Assembly (NCBI GenBank): GCA_015143295.1
Contig: CM026561.1
Location: forward strand, 41,110,875-41,174,874
Direction: 5' to 3'
DNA from: Tetracentron sinense
Taxonomy: Eukaryota > Streptophyta > Magnoliopsida > Trochodendrales > Trochodendraceae
Length of the DNA: 64,000 nucleotides
This document shows positions 25,612 to 37,248 of the stretch, piece after piece (position 1 is the first letter of the stretch; each line of letters begins with the position of its first letter). A program made the position numbers and the translations under genes. The notes beneath the pieces are model-generated. The model saw nothing but the letters and a program-made list of their open reading frames with translations, was not told the origin of the DNA and ran no database searches.

Positions 25612-26074
25612 TTCATCAAATACCTCCAAATAAAAAAAGCATGCATGCACCCATGTAAGGGCCACATGGATTTTTGACTCTCACACTCGTTTTCTCCTTT
25701 GTGTTCAAGGCCAAGAAATTCTCTCTCTTTCTCATACTGTCGTACACAAAAGAAAAGAAAATAACCATTTTTTCTTCTTTCCATCCTTAAACTCTACCGT
25801 CTTCAATGTATCACTTCTTCTCTCTTCTCTATTCTCAGTCAGAAATGGCTGCCAAATCATTACTCTTTCTCTCTCGCCTTCTTAATGTAAAAAAGACAAC
25901 ATGAAGGCAGAGAGAAAGAGAGAGAGCTTAAGCCCTTTCTCATATATGATCATCAAATGTATCTATCTAATGTTTCAATCTACCTATCTATATTGTTTAT
26001 CTATACATCTATACCAAAGAGTCAAAAGCAATAATAAGGAAAGGGAGAAAGATGAAGGTACTGCATGGTAGGCT

Positions 26075-29036
26075 TTATTCCTGTCTAGGTCGCGCCAGCC
26101 AGAGCGAGCTGAGAGCTTGGAGCCGGTGGAAGTGCTCGGTGATCGCCAGAAAACACCTCGCTGTTTGACGGGTTGTGAGGATCTGGTCAATCCGGTGAAG
26201 GGTCTGTTGCCTCAGATTATCTGCCTGTAAATGTAAGAGAAGAATTACTACCCATCACTTTAAATTATTAGAACTCATTACTACTATGTACTCTTCTCTC
26301 ATAAACGGATATGACAATAATGCTCCCTTTGTTTCATTGTAAAATAGGGGAAATAAATGAATTTTTAGGAAAATGTCTTTTTCCGTGTGTGTTTTCTTCA
26401 GGACCATTGACATTTTATGTGAAATTCATTTGTTTTCCCTATTTTACATCGAAACAAACCGAGCATGAGGAAAAGCTGCCATGTTTTCGTCTTTTGCTCA
26501 TTTCACTGTATTGCTATCCCACTCTCATCTATTTCACTCTCCCCTTTTCCAAATTCCAACCATAGAAAGGGGGGTAGGGGAGGAGAGTGATTAATATACA
26601 TGCAGGACTATGAAATGACTTATAACTCCCAGGACTTTGTGTTTGTGAAAAATAAATAAAGAAAGGTGAGTAGCCTGTGGTAACTTTGATAAATAGTCAA
26701 ATGCGGACAAATAATAGAATAAATTATAAAGTTTTTTCGTCCTTTAGTGGATTACTGTATTTTCGTCCTACGGTGGATAAATTTGGTAAATAGTCAAATG
26801 GGCAAAGAGAAAGAAAAGATAAGGGTATAAACTCGATCAATGTATCTTTACTGTTTTATTTAAAAATTGAATGTGAGGGGAGCTCCGGTTCAAGAGGTTT
26901 TGATGGAGCTCCCATTTAAGTGTATAAAAGGTGGCAACCATGTAATAATTAAAAAATTGTCAGCAAAGGTTTTATCTCCATAATTATAAAAGTTTAAATA
27001 CAAAACAAATTAAAGATCCCCTTCGCGGGCTGATCGAGCTCCCCTTTCTACCTATTGTTTGCTTTTCTACCGTGAAGCAGAGCTCCGCCTCAAAATTACA
27101 GAACCTCTAGAAGTGGAGCTCCACCTCATATAAACTCTTAAAAATTACAAGGGTCAATAAAACAGCCTGATTAAGACCTACAAATGAGATTTGCGTGTAG
27201 TCGTATACTTCTTGGTTGACTACGATTATGGCCATATTTAGTAGACAATGTGATCATATATAATTATTATTATTTGTATGATATGCAGACCATAAATAAG
27301 CTTCACAAATAACAGATTTTTTATATATATATAACATGTGGATCTAGGAGTGGAAATTTCTGACCCAACAGGTACCCTTGGCGAACTTGCTCGACATTTT
27401 CACGGGTTAGCTAGGTTTGATGCTTTTACCAGTGGATTAGCTTTGAATTAGGTTTCATCAGTCCATTTTATAAGTAGGTTGGGAACCCCAAACTACGGTA
27501 GTAACACCTACTTAATATTATTAACAAATTACATATGTTATACTTAGGCATTTACTTATATAATTAAAGGTTTATAATAATCAAAGATATAGCTTTTTTT
27601 TTCAATTGGTCAGGTAGGTAGGTTAGGATTCAAGGATTTTGCCTTTTTAATGATTTTTTTTTTGGGGTCAACTTACCTTATCTCATTTCAATGGTCGGTT
27701 TCAGGTTCAGAGTACTAGTCACCAGACCTTTTATGAATGGGTTCGGATCGAGGGTATACTCACCGAGTCCATGATTGACCCGACACGAACCCAACCTAAC
27801 CCACTGCAGCCTCATGAGTATTTTGTTCTGGTAGGTATATTTCAGTAGCAAATATTCCACAATAAGGATAACTGAGTTAATAGGGATTGCTACCCCAATC
27901 TCCCACTATTTGGTAAAAAGACAAATATTTTGTGTCCGGAGTCTCATTGTTACCTTGTTTGTTTGTTCGCTGGGTTCGATTACGGGATTAAGGGTTCGCG
28001 GTCCGGTTTGCTAGGTGTAGGATGGACAACTTGTTTAATGACTAGTTTGATTCACGAGCTTGATTTAAGCATGCATGTAAAAAAAATATACTTTTATTTA
28101 TATATATATATATATTAAGTATGTAAATAAATATATTATAAATATTTATTTTGAAAAACATAAAAAAATCTTGTTTTATAAGCGGTTTGTGAATTAAAAG
28201 AAAAATACTCAAACTATAAATTTGGCAAACTCGGAAAAAGAAATTAACAAACGTCAATGAAATTAAATTGACGAACCAAGAGCTAGTCGAACTGAACTGC
28301 TTGCGATTTGCTCTAATTTAATAAATAGGAACTAAGTAACTTGGGCTCAACAGAAAATCCCCGTCTTGCTGCCCCAAAATGGGGAGAGTAGCTGAGTGGG
28401 GCTAAGCAAATCAGACCTAATAAACCTAACCATTTATTTTATATAGCCTACTTTTAATAAAAGTCAAAAAAAGCAAAAGATGATGCTGGAAGGTCTACAA
28501 AAATTCTGTAGGACACACGGTCAGGTGAATGACATCATTCAATGTGGGCCCAATGGATCTCTTAGACGGGGACACGTCGGAGGTCGGTCCCACCTCATGT
28601 GGGCATGCGACGTGTATGGTCATGATGATGTTTATAATTAAGCCTTATTATCAGACAAAGGACAATGAATTTAGACTCCATACCTGTCTAACGAAACCTT
28701 CAAGGGTAGAGAGCTTGTTCATGGCTATAGCCATCTGGCCCATGTAGTTGGCCATGTTAGAAGGGAAACTCAGTGCATCAGAAGCAATGGTGTCCGAGAG
28801 AGACTGATAGAGAGCTTCAAGTCCCTGAGAAAGGGCTTCCTCGGTCTCCTGCGTCGACTGTTGTAGTCCACAGATGCCCAAGATCTGCTGTTCCGTCAAT
28901 GGCTCGATATGATTCAGAAGAATCTACACATAAACATACCCAACCCAAGATTCAGATTATCCTTTTCTCTTAGTTACAAAAGGGTCTTTATTCATTTACT
29001 ATAGAACAAAGGGTCCTCTTTTCATCAATGATTCAA

Positions 29037-29093
<57 letters not shown>

Positions 29094-31166
29094 ACGGATC
29101 TCTACTTACTACCTGTCTTCTCTCTTTGTCTTTCCCTACCAAATATTGGAGTAACGGATATATAGCTTTATAGAACAGATGGGAATAACACTACATTAGA
29201 GCCTTTAATGGAAACCTTCACGATATCTTTCGTCATGCATTGATTCTTATTCTCAGAGCTTCTTATTAGTGCACCGACAAGGTACGCCATGCAATAAACA
29301 TCTCATCCCTCGTTTAGAATATCAAAATTTCTCCACTTCTTATCATTATTATATTTTGAAGCTACTGTTTGGTTGTTTAAACCCATCTTATATTTTTCAT
29401 TCTAATATATGCAAAAAATTTCATAGTTTTTTGTACATGTACTCCAGACCAAATCTCATGCACTTCAGTTGCACCGATATTGTTCTTTCTTGGACTGTAT
29501 GAATGACTGTGCAATGGGAAAAAATAAAAGAAAATTGTATTATGAGGATACGGGTTTTGCACCTTGATTAGCTCCGACGGCCGGAATCCGCCGATCCACA
29601 TGAAACATCGCTCCGCCGGAGTCTTCCACATGCCAGAAACAATATGAAACACGTCGGATTTTACGACCATGCTCTTGAGGATTATCATCTGATCATAGTG
29701 AGCTAGGCAATTATCGACAAAGAGTTGTAGCTCATTCTCCGGCAAATGTTCTTGTACCGCCGCTCGGAGCTCACACATGAGCCTGTGATTCTCCTCAAGC
29801 CATCTCGCATACTCCATGTCGAAGACAGCTGCATCTGAAACCATATAAAAAGTGTTTAAATACCAAAATTTGTAATATTATGAAACATGACCCAACTAAA
29901 AGGTACAGAAATTAATGGAGTTAATCTAAGAGAAATGCCTGAGCTTAGATTGTTGATACCAACGGGGAGGCCTTGGTCTCCTAAAAGAGCTCCTCCACCA
30001 AACAGCAAACCCTAATCAAGAAAACCCATGTAACATTTGAAAACATGCTTAGAACTCTAAACCTAACAAAAATAGTTCGAAAGTTCATTAAATTCTATAA
30101 AAACCAGAAGCTTTGGTTCTTCAAGAGAGCCTCACTTGAGCCCTAGCTCTTTGCAGCTCTTGTTCTAGCTGAGTTAGCTTAATCCTACTTGATTCTAGCT
30201 GCTGAACATAGGCCTGTAACAGACCAGAAGAAGAGAAAAATGATCATAAATTGATGTTCAAAAAAAAAAAAACCCCAGTTGCAGACAAGAAGAATAAGAG
30301 GACAATAGCTATGTAATTACTTTTCTGTTGACTAACCTTTTTTCTTAGTCTGCTTTTCCTAGCTGCTTCTCTATTCTGAGCAAGCCTTCTCAATGTCTGC
30401 TCAGAAATAAATCAAACACAGACATCAATGACTGTTAGAGAAGAAGGAAAACAAGTATAAATACCTTACTATAATGAGAGAATCAAAGAAAGTCACCTTA
30501 GGGTCTGGTGTTTTGGGTCCTTCTTGCTCTGAACTTGATGTTGGACCTCTGCGGTTTCCTCCTTCACGCTGCAACAACAACCAAAAAAACAAGAATCAAA
30601 CCATGGAAAAAAATAAATAAATCCCAGTTCGAATATAGATGATCAAAATCAACAAATCAGAAACTGAATAGACCAGAAAATGAGGAAGAATATAGAGGGT
30701 TTAGACTTTTTTTTTTCCTTTTGTACCTTTACTCCTACCTTGAAAGTTTTCCCTGGTTCAGGCCGAGCTGCCACATCATTTCTCGGGTTGGCCAACTCCA
30801 TGGACGGCTCTGATGATCTCTTTGAAACAGTGCTTGTTGGGGAAGTTAAACTTGTACTTCCCTAACGAAGAAAAATTAAACCCATTTGAATTGATTATAC
30901 AAAACAGTTTAAATATATAAAAAAAAGATTAGAAACTGTATCTTAAAAAGATTGAATAAAATCTCTTACCAGAAGAAAAGAAAAAAAAAAAAGATTAGAA
31001 ACTGTATCTTAAAAAGTCAGTACCTTTGGAGATGGCTCTACATGCATAGGCTGAGAAGGGAAAATGTTCAAAGTTGGAGGTCTGATCCCTGAATTCTCTG
31101 CAGACATGAAATTCCACAAGCATTAAATCACCTAGGTGCAACTCCTGCTCACAGACTAAGAGAATT

Positions 31167-31211
<45 letters not shown>

Positions 31212-32098
31212 AGAAGAATCACAGGAGGAGAAAATAATATTTCTTTTCTTTTTCAGACACAAATCATATTAGGAGAACCCAAGAGAGATGGAGGAGACAC
31301 AAAGTGGGGGACGAATCAGCCATCAAAGATAGTCTAGGGTTCCTCTTGCATTTGTAGCTCTCTGCCATCCCAAACAGAAAAAGAAAGAAACAAAGGAAAA
31401 AAGTAGAGCAGAAATCGATACCCTCTTCGTACCCTTTATAGTACACAGGGAATTCGCAAGGAATTCATGATCAGTTTGTTACATGTCATGGTCCAAGAGA
31501 ACACAAGGAAACAAAAAAAGAAGTGATCAGAACAAAACCATTTTCTCTCGAAATTCTGATTTTTCTTCACACCTTTTTCTGCAGAAATCCGGTCAAAAAA
31601 AGTACGAGCAGATTCTATTGGTTAAACACATTTTTTTCTCATGTTCCAAACAAGCCTTTCCAGAAAGAATTTATTCAGAGCTTAATAGAGGGAAAATGGA
31701 GGTGAAATATAGGTTTTTTGTTCTGAAGACGAAACCCAGAAAAGGAAGATAAAAAGAGAGTAAGAATCTCACGTCTTTGATCTTGAACTGATGAATGATC
31801 TTGTCCTTCGAGATACAGAAAAAGGGCTTGATCTAATTCTCCCATGTCATAAGCTCCAGTATCTTTACTTCTGCTGACACAAACAAGAACAATAAGGGTC
31901 TTTGCAGAATCAAAACTATTTTTGATTTTGAGATTTGATTGAAGTCGAAGATATGGGTATTTCTTCTCATTCTTTCTCTTATAATTACATGAAGTTTCCG
32001 GGGATGGAAGATGATGATTGCATCATCCCGTAAGAAATCTGATGATGTTCTTGTTCTTGTAGTTGAGTTTGGTGGTGGTTGCCTTTATTAATAGCCAT
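26075..32098 (-). CDS. TGA10: TGA9/TGA10-type bZIP transcription factor, 11 exons
   Basis: Coding exons in order: 31989-32098, 31773-31870, 31024-31097, 30739-30861, 30497-30568, 30337-30396, 30136-30213, 29939-30011, 29563-29834, 28684-28923, 26075-26224; total 1350 nt, 449 residues, frame kept throughout. The bZIP basic region is residues 160-179 (QNREAARKSRLRKK) and the zipper begins at 180 with Leu185, Leu192 and Leu199. From about 230 to the end lies the TGA/DOG1 domain (DAAVFDMEYARWLEE, SGMWKTPAERCFMWIGGF, LTEQQILGICGLQQST, SSLWLARPRQE). Family role: nuclear factor binding TGACG sites; TGA9/TGA10 act with ROXY glutaredoxins in anther development. The TGA10 assignment rests on AYDMGELDQALFLYLEGQD and LPVGINNLSSDAAVFDM and is an inference. 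The 5' exon and start codon are the least certain. Exon 8 ends in a GC donor. A second copy of the last exon lies at 19659-19808. Confidence 0.92.
27596..28683. other. Upstream part of TGA intron 10, outside the segmental duplication
   Basis: Non-coding intron sequence with an AT microsatellite near 28090-28120. A stretch at about 27880-27960 resembles the left arm of the GCTAGCCC-ended repeat family. No exon or complete element seen. Confidence 0.5.
29036..29090. repeat. (TG)n(AG)n compound microsatellite in TGA intron 9
   Basis: A TG run of about 20 bp passes into an AG run of about 34 bp. Confidence 0.95.
31168..31207. repeat. (GA)n microsatellite in TGA intron 2
   Basis: Uninterrupted GA run of about 40 bp within intron 2 of the TGA gene. 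Confidence 0.95.
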
Positions 32099-32712
32099 GA
32101 AAAGACCCCAACAAGCTTTCTTTCTTTATCTGCTTCAGGAGGTCTTGAAATCCCATTAATGGCGAAACTGCCTTCTGTGTTTTTTCTATGGAGATCATTT
32201 CCTGATCCCCATCCTCAGGGATAGGGATAGAGAGAGAAAGAGAGAGAGAGAGAGAGAGTCGGTTTTGATTGAAGAGATTGATAAAGAAAAAGAAGAGAGA
32301 TGAACAAAATGAATAGAAATGAATGCATAGAAGCAAAAGACAAAGCTTTTATCCTCTCTTTCTCTCTGCCACAACCTGACGACTTTTTGTAAAACCGAAT
32401 TTTCAGATAAAGCGGTCTTAGGATAGCTTGGTATAGGAGAGTTCTAGCCTTAGTCGTGCCCTAGCCGCTACCCGTTCCACTTCAGAAAACCGGCGTAGAC
32501 CGGAAAAGCAGCCAATGGAAGGTAAGAAACCTCTTTTTCTTGTCCAAGCTTCATATTGTTTTGGCGGAAATGACAAAAATATCCTGTTCATTTTGATGAA
32601 GTACAATTGACATTTTCATGTATAAAGCAATGTAGCCGTGTGGAGACTGAATTCTCAAAGAAAAGACAAACATAAATCCTCTACAGAAGAAAAATGAAAA
32701 CTCAATAATGTA
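32099..32712. other. 5' leader and promoter region of the TGA gene
   Basis: Non-coding sequence upstream of the assigned start. It contains a GA/CT microsatellite at about 32230-32258, typical of plant 5' leaders. No open frame joined to the bZIP gene was found further upstream, but an extra 5' exon cannot be excluded. Confidence 0.5.
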
Positions 32713-33583
32713 CTAGGTGGCGGCAATGCCCGTGAGAGAGGAAGGGAGAGAGAGACTGGGAAGAGGGACTCAATTGATGACATTTTTTCAAAAATAAAAA
32801 TATTTTGGGAATCAAAAAGCTTTAGAGACATTTTAGGTATAACAGAGAAAGGGGGCGGGTGGGCAAAGCTTTGACGAGACGTTCTTTGTTTGGAATATAA
32901 GAAAAACTCAACCCAAGGAGCTAGTGAATTTTAATCATGGTTTAAAAGAAATTAATATTTTTTTTTCCTAAAAACTAATAATAAGTGGATGAATCCTAGG
33001 GGTCAGTGAATTTTAACCACATGCAACTGGAGTCTTGTTACGCCCTTGAGGTTGCCATGTATCTCTTTTGACACCCCTTAACCGTGGCTAAGATTTATCT
33101 ACCCTTACAGTTCACCCACCTATTTTGGTTTTTAGAAAAAAAATATTATTATTTTAAATCCTACTTAATATTCACTAATTCCTAGGGTTAAATTTTTTTA
33201 AAATAAAATTCAATGATAAACGGGTGAACCTTAGGGGTGGGTGAATCTTAACCATAGTTAAAGAGTGTTAAAAGGGACATATGGCGACTTCAGTGGCATA
33301 ACTGGACTCCAAGAAGTCCAGTTATAACCATAGAGAATTTTAAGCTTAATTCGATTATAACCGTGGAGAATTTCAAGCTTAATAGATAGATGAGTGAGGG
33401 CTAGCATGAGAATTAAGCAAATATTCAATTAAGTGATTATATAATGATGATGATAAGGGTGGTTTGGAAATTTTGCAAAATTTGATGGACGTTTTCAAGG
33501 GCTCTTTATGCAAAGGAAAGTTTTGGAATTACAAAAGATTGAATTAAATGTTTGAGCATGGGGCATCCTCATATTAGTAAAGA
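32713..33583 (-). mobile_element. Non-autonomous Helitron, 871 bp
   Basis: On the minus strand it begins A then TCTTTACTAATATGAGGATG (5' end at 33583) and ends CACCTAG followed by T (3' end at 32713), so it sits between host A and T. A subterminal hairpin around CGGGCATTGCCG precedes the 3' end. It carries the GA-rich segment and GGGACATTTTGGGTATAG-like words near its 3' end, and a captured or nested palindromic MITE at about 32990-33380. No coding capacity. Confidence 0.75.
33035..33345. mobile_element. Palindromic MITE, tip type C, inside a Helitron
   Basis: Inner arms match the type A family (CTTTTGACACCCCTTAACCG and GGGTGGGTGAATCTTAACCA). The right side ends with the type C palindrome GGACTCCAAGAAGTCC followed by GTTATAACC. 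The left tip is disturbed. Confidence 0.6.
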
Positions 33584-33897
33584 TTCAATGAAAAATAATT
33601 AGAATAAATTAATTCAATTTCACGGGATGCATATATTTTTGTCCCTAAATTTAAAGAAAAATATGCTTTATTTGGAATTCTCTCGGTTCCTTATCTCAGT
33701 TGCTTGAGTCGACAACACAAATTCCATCCCGTCATTGTTTTTTTAAACCACATCCTGTCATTGTTTGATCGGTGTATTTTGATTTAATTCGTCCTTTTTC
33801 ATTCTCTTCTCATTTTTCACAACCACATTATTATTATTATTATTTTAATTTTTACTTTTCAAGATAAACTAACTTCTCATTTTATAGTTTTCAAAAT

Positions 33898-34125
33898 GAA
33901 CTAAGGTGTCGTTTGGAATATCTACACTTAGGGTCTACTTGTCTATATGTCCATTAGGGATATAGCAAAAAAGACAAAAAAACATGAAATGTTTAAAACA
34001 GAAATTCAAGTTTTTGGTAAAGAAGTGCATGTCTATTCTGAGATTTTTTTTGTCATTTTTTGACCATTTTACAATTTATTATTATTATTATTGTTCCTAT
34101 TTTAATTAATATTTTATTATTACTA

Positions 34126-34156
<31 letters not shown>

Positions 34157-34533
34157 AATGATAATAATAATAATAATTTAAAAATGTTATTATTATTATT
34201 GTTATTATTTTAATTACTATTATTATTAATATTAATATTAATATTATTACTATTATAATAATAATAATTATTATTATTATTTAAAAATGACATTAATTGC
34301 CCCTACAATTATTATTATTTTTATAATAATAATTATTATTGTTACCTAAAAATGACATCAACTGTCCCTTCAATGAGATGATGCTACCAAACACAGTTTT
34401 ACAAAAAAACTCTATATATCAGTGTGTGGTGCCAAACAAGTATACAAATCCATTTCTTATAGATCGTTTGATCACATATCTATTTTACCAAAATCTGTTT
34501 GAAATAGACAAGACCTACCAAACAAGCCCTAAC
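33898..34533. mobile_element. MITE-like element filled with (TTA)n/(TAA)n expansion
   Basis: Left end AACTAAGGTGTCGTTTGGA and right end, in reverse complement, AAGTTAGGGCTTGTTTGG form imperfect inverted repeats. Between them, at about 34078-34338, lies a long imperfect trinucleotide tract that is TTA-rich, then TAA-rich, then TTA-rich, so parts are self-complementary. Shorter (TTA)n occurs upstream near 33828-33845. Boundaries are approximate. Confidence 0.55.
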
Positions 34534-35754
34534 TTCTTGGTATTGTTATCATTGGTCTTAGCTAAATGGATGCATATCAATGTAGGGGAGTACTAGTGTC
34601 AATCAACCCATTCAATCGTACCCAATTAATAATAATACAAAATCCTTTTATGACAAGTTATTTTTGTAAATGTCATAAAAGAAAATATTTTGTCTAATTA
34701 CCGATGCAAGACAATTTTATAGGAGTGTAATTGACGCTAACTAGCAAAATCCTCATATTAACAAAGCCACACTTATTTTCAACAGTATCATCATACTTAG
34801 GGTTTGTTCTTTTGCTAGACTTTCTTTTCGAGATCTAGATGTGTCCCATTTTTCATCTATAGGGTTGCAATACCCGTAAGACTTTAAATACAAGAAAATC
34901 ATGAATGATTTCAAATCCCATGAAAAATTATAAGACTTGAAATTTCATGGAAATAATTAATTTTGATGGAAACCTTGACAAGGTGACTAAAAGTTCCTAA
35001 CAACTACCATGTCAAAGTGAAAAGTACAGAGCTTTATAAGTCTCAACAAATGAACAAGGTACACATAAATTTAGAAATGAATTGTTTTTCAAGCCACATA
35101 TAAATTTAGACAAGAAACATTTTAGTGCGAGTCTTATTGGACCTTCCTGTCACTAAAGAAAACTTTTATCGAATTACTTCAAGTTTCAACTTCCTCCTAC
35201 TGAGGGCGCAACTCTACCTTGCTCGTGAAGATTTTTTTAAGTATTAGTCTAGGGATACTCTCTAAGTGTACTCCCAATTATACTCCCAAATCCTAACCAT
35301 TTATCTAAATTATTAAATAGTTGGGATTAGAGCTGACGTGATATTAGAAAAGACAAAATAAACCAACTCAAATCCTAGCCCTTAGTGATTCGTTATAAAC
35401 AGTTAGGATTAAGGAGTATATTTGGGAGTACCCATAGACCTACTCTTTTTTTTTAATGCTTAAATATGGCCACCTAATTGATTCATATGCCCATTTAATT
35501 AGAGACCATAAAATAATCTCTTTTTATGCATATTTGCCAATTAATTGGATCTATAGTTTTTTTTTCGCTTCGGATATCATTTACCTACGTTAGCAAATTG
35601 GGGATTGGATCTCTTGCAGACTCATCACCTTGGGGAATTGGATCCGTAGACCTTCCTCAACTCAATAGAGAGGCCGCACCCCACCACTGGCGCAAGAGGC
35701 GGGGTGTAATTGGATCTATAGTTTGTTTGCACAAATTTTCTATAAATATTCTTA
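34534..35754. other. Intergenic region, no gene seen
   Basis: AT-rich spacer. No exon pattern, tRNA or complete transposon was found. Confidence 0.5.
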
Positions 35755-36034
35755 GGAATCGAATCTTCTACGGTGATAACCTAATTTGGCAAATCCAATT
35801 CACCCCAGAGGTCTCGTGTCCCTTTTGACAAATCCGGTTAGAAAAAATATTTTTTAAATAATAAAATATGTTAAATATTTTTTTTAAAAAAAAAAACAAA
35901 TGATGGGTGGGTAAACCTTAGGGGTTGAGTAAATCTTAACCATAGTTAAGAGGTGTCAAAAGGGACACATGGCAACCTCAGGAGTGATAACTGGATTTGC
36001 CAAATTGAGTTATCACCGTAGAGGATTTGGTTCC
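35755..36034. mobile_element. Mutator-like foldback MITE, tip type A
   Basis: Ends GGAATCGAATCTTCT and, in reverse complement, GGAACCAAATCCTCT, flanked by ATATTCTTA (35746-35754) and ATATTTTTA (36035-36043), a 9-bp duplication with one mismatch. The arms match the type A family, but the left arm is shortened. Confidence 0.8.
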
Positions 36035-36057
36035 ATATTTTTACTCTTCAAAGCATT

Positions 36058-36290
36058 TTAAAAGGGCATGAGATTCTCTGGCATATGCTAGAAAAATGGT
36101 CTCTGGCTCCACACAATATCGGAAATGTGACGATAAAAATGGGTAAAGATATCAAGTGAGGAGAAATCCAAAAGCATGGGAAGAAAATGAAATGACTTCT
36201 TGTTTTTTTATCGTCACATATCGGATGATGTGGGAAGCCAGAGAGCATTTTATTGCATATGTAAGAGACAATCTCATGCTACCTAGGAGT
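36058..36290. mobile_element. Palindromic MITE, tip type D
   Basis: Left GGCATGAGATTCTCTGGCAT and right, in reverse complement, GTAGCATGAGATTGTCTCTTA. The arms contain GTCTCTGGCTCCACAC and CGATAAAAA, mirrored on the right, and match the elements at 52082-52305 and 52343-52568. Target duplication not recognised at this copy. Confidence 0.65.
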
Positions 36291-37248
36291 TATTAGTCAT
36301 TATACAAATATTTGAGTGTAGTATAGTCATCGTAGGCTTCTGACCCTATCGGAGGAAAAAACTCGGTCGTCAAAATGACCGGGACTGGGGTGAGAGACGT
36401 GGCCAGATACGCACGAGTGATAGTAGTCGGTCCGGTCTTCCCCTACATGGGCGTTGGCGAGTGGGACCCGCCAGGCGAGTAAATTAAGAACCCAACGGCT
36501 GCTACCTTCTAACTTTTTTTAAAAAAATTTAATTTGTGGTCAAATGTTTGTAGGTGGGACCTACTGACAGGACCCTCCTTTCCCGGATTATTTACTTCCG
36601 TTTTTCCAACCACTCTGAAAATAATGATGGTCAGCTAACTGCAAAGAAAAAGAAACACAAACTAAAAAATGGAATTATTTTTATTTAAAACGTTCTTTTG
36701 CTATTGTAGAATTTCTTTCTTATGGACGATGTGGTCACTAAGGATGAGAGGATACGTTGGTTGCCGAGAAAATAAGTGAAAACATGAAAAGCAGAAATAA
36801 AAATTTGGATTTCCAATATAATTTTTTAGTGGTGTTTGACCTAATTTTCTTTCACTTATTTTCTCAGCAATCAAACATAGGGTAAGAAATAGTTTTGTCA
36901 TGGAAAATGCTTAACGTACCCATGGTTTCCATTATGTAATGAAATGACCGGTCTTTATTGGTCCAACTAAAAAAAAATAATTCTTTTTTTTACAAGTTTA
37001 GTGGGCATCTGCCCCCATTCCTATGCTATACCCTAAAAAAAAAGTAAAAAAATTCAAATTTTTTAAAAGTTGAGTGGGGCACATGTCCCCACAGGCCCCC
37101 ACCTCGCTCCACCCCTAAATCCAACCTTGGTTTTTAGAAAGAAAAAAAAAACCAAAATCTAAACTTCAATTTAGTCAAGCTTAACCAGGGTTAAATAAGA
37201 CACGAGGACACGGGGCAAGATAAGCAGCGGACCCCTGTGGTCGGCTAT
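36291..37248. other. Intergenic region, no gene seen
   Basis: A less AT-rich stretch at about 36330-36480 has no recognised open frame. At about 37080-37110 there is one decayed hAT-like end (CGCTCCACCCCTAAA). Otherwise spacer. Confidence 0.45.

Larger units (their letters stand above)
22797..27595. repeat. Segmental duplication, proximal copy (contains the TGA last exon)
   Basis: Collinear with 18118-21335 but expanded by a Helitron-like insertion (about 22965-23443), a hAT element (23920-24936) and a Mutator-like MITE (25245-25611). It contains the last exon of the TGA gene (26075-26224), its 3' untranslated region and the downstream part of intron 10. Confidence 0.9.

Noticed and set aside
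25984..26190. 68-codon minus frame overlapping the TGA last exon
   Set aside because: It is the wrong reading frame of that exon; the correct frame gives the conserved SSLWLARPRQE end.
35526..35828. 100-codon plus frame
   Set aside because: Overlaps the left arm of the type A MITE at 35755 and shows no domain or exon signals.
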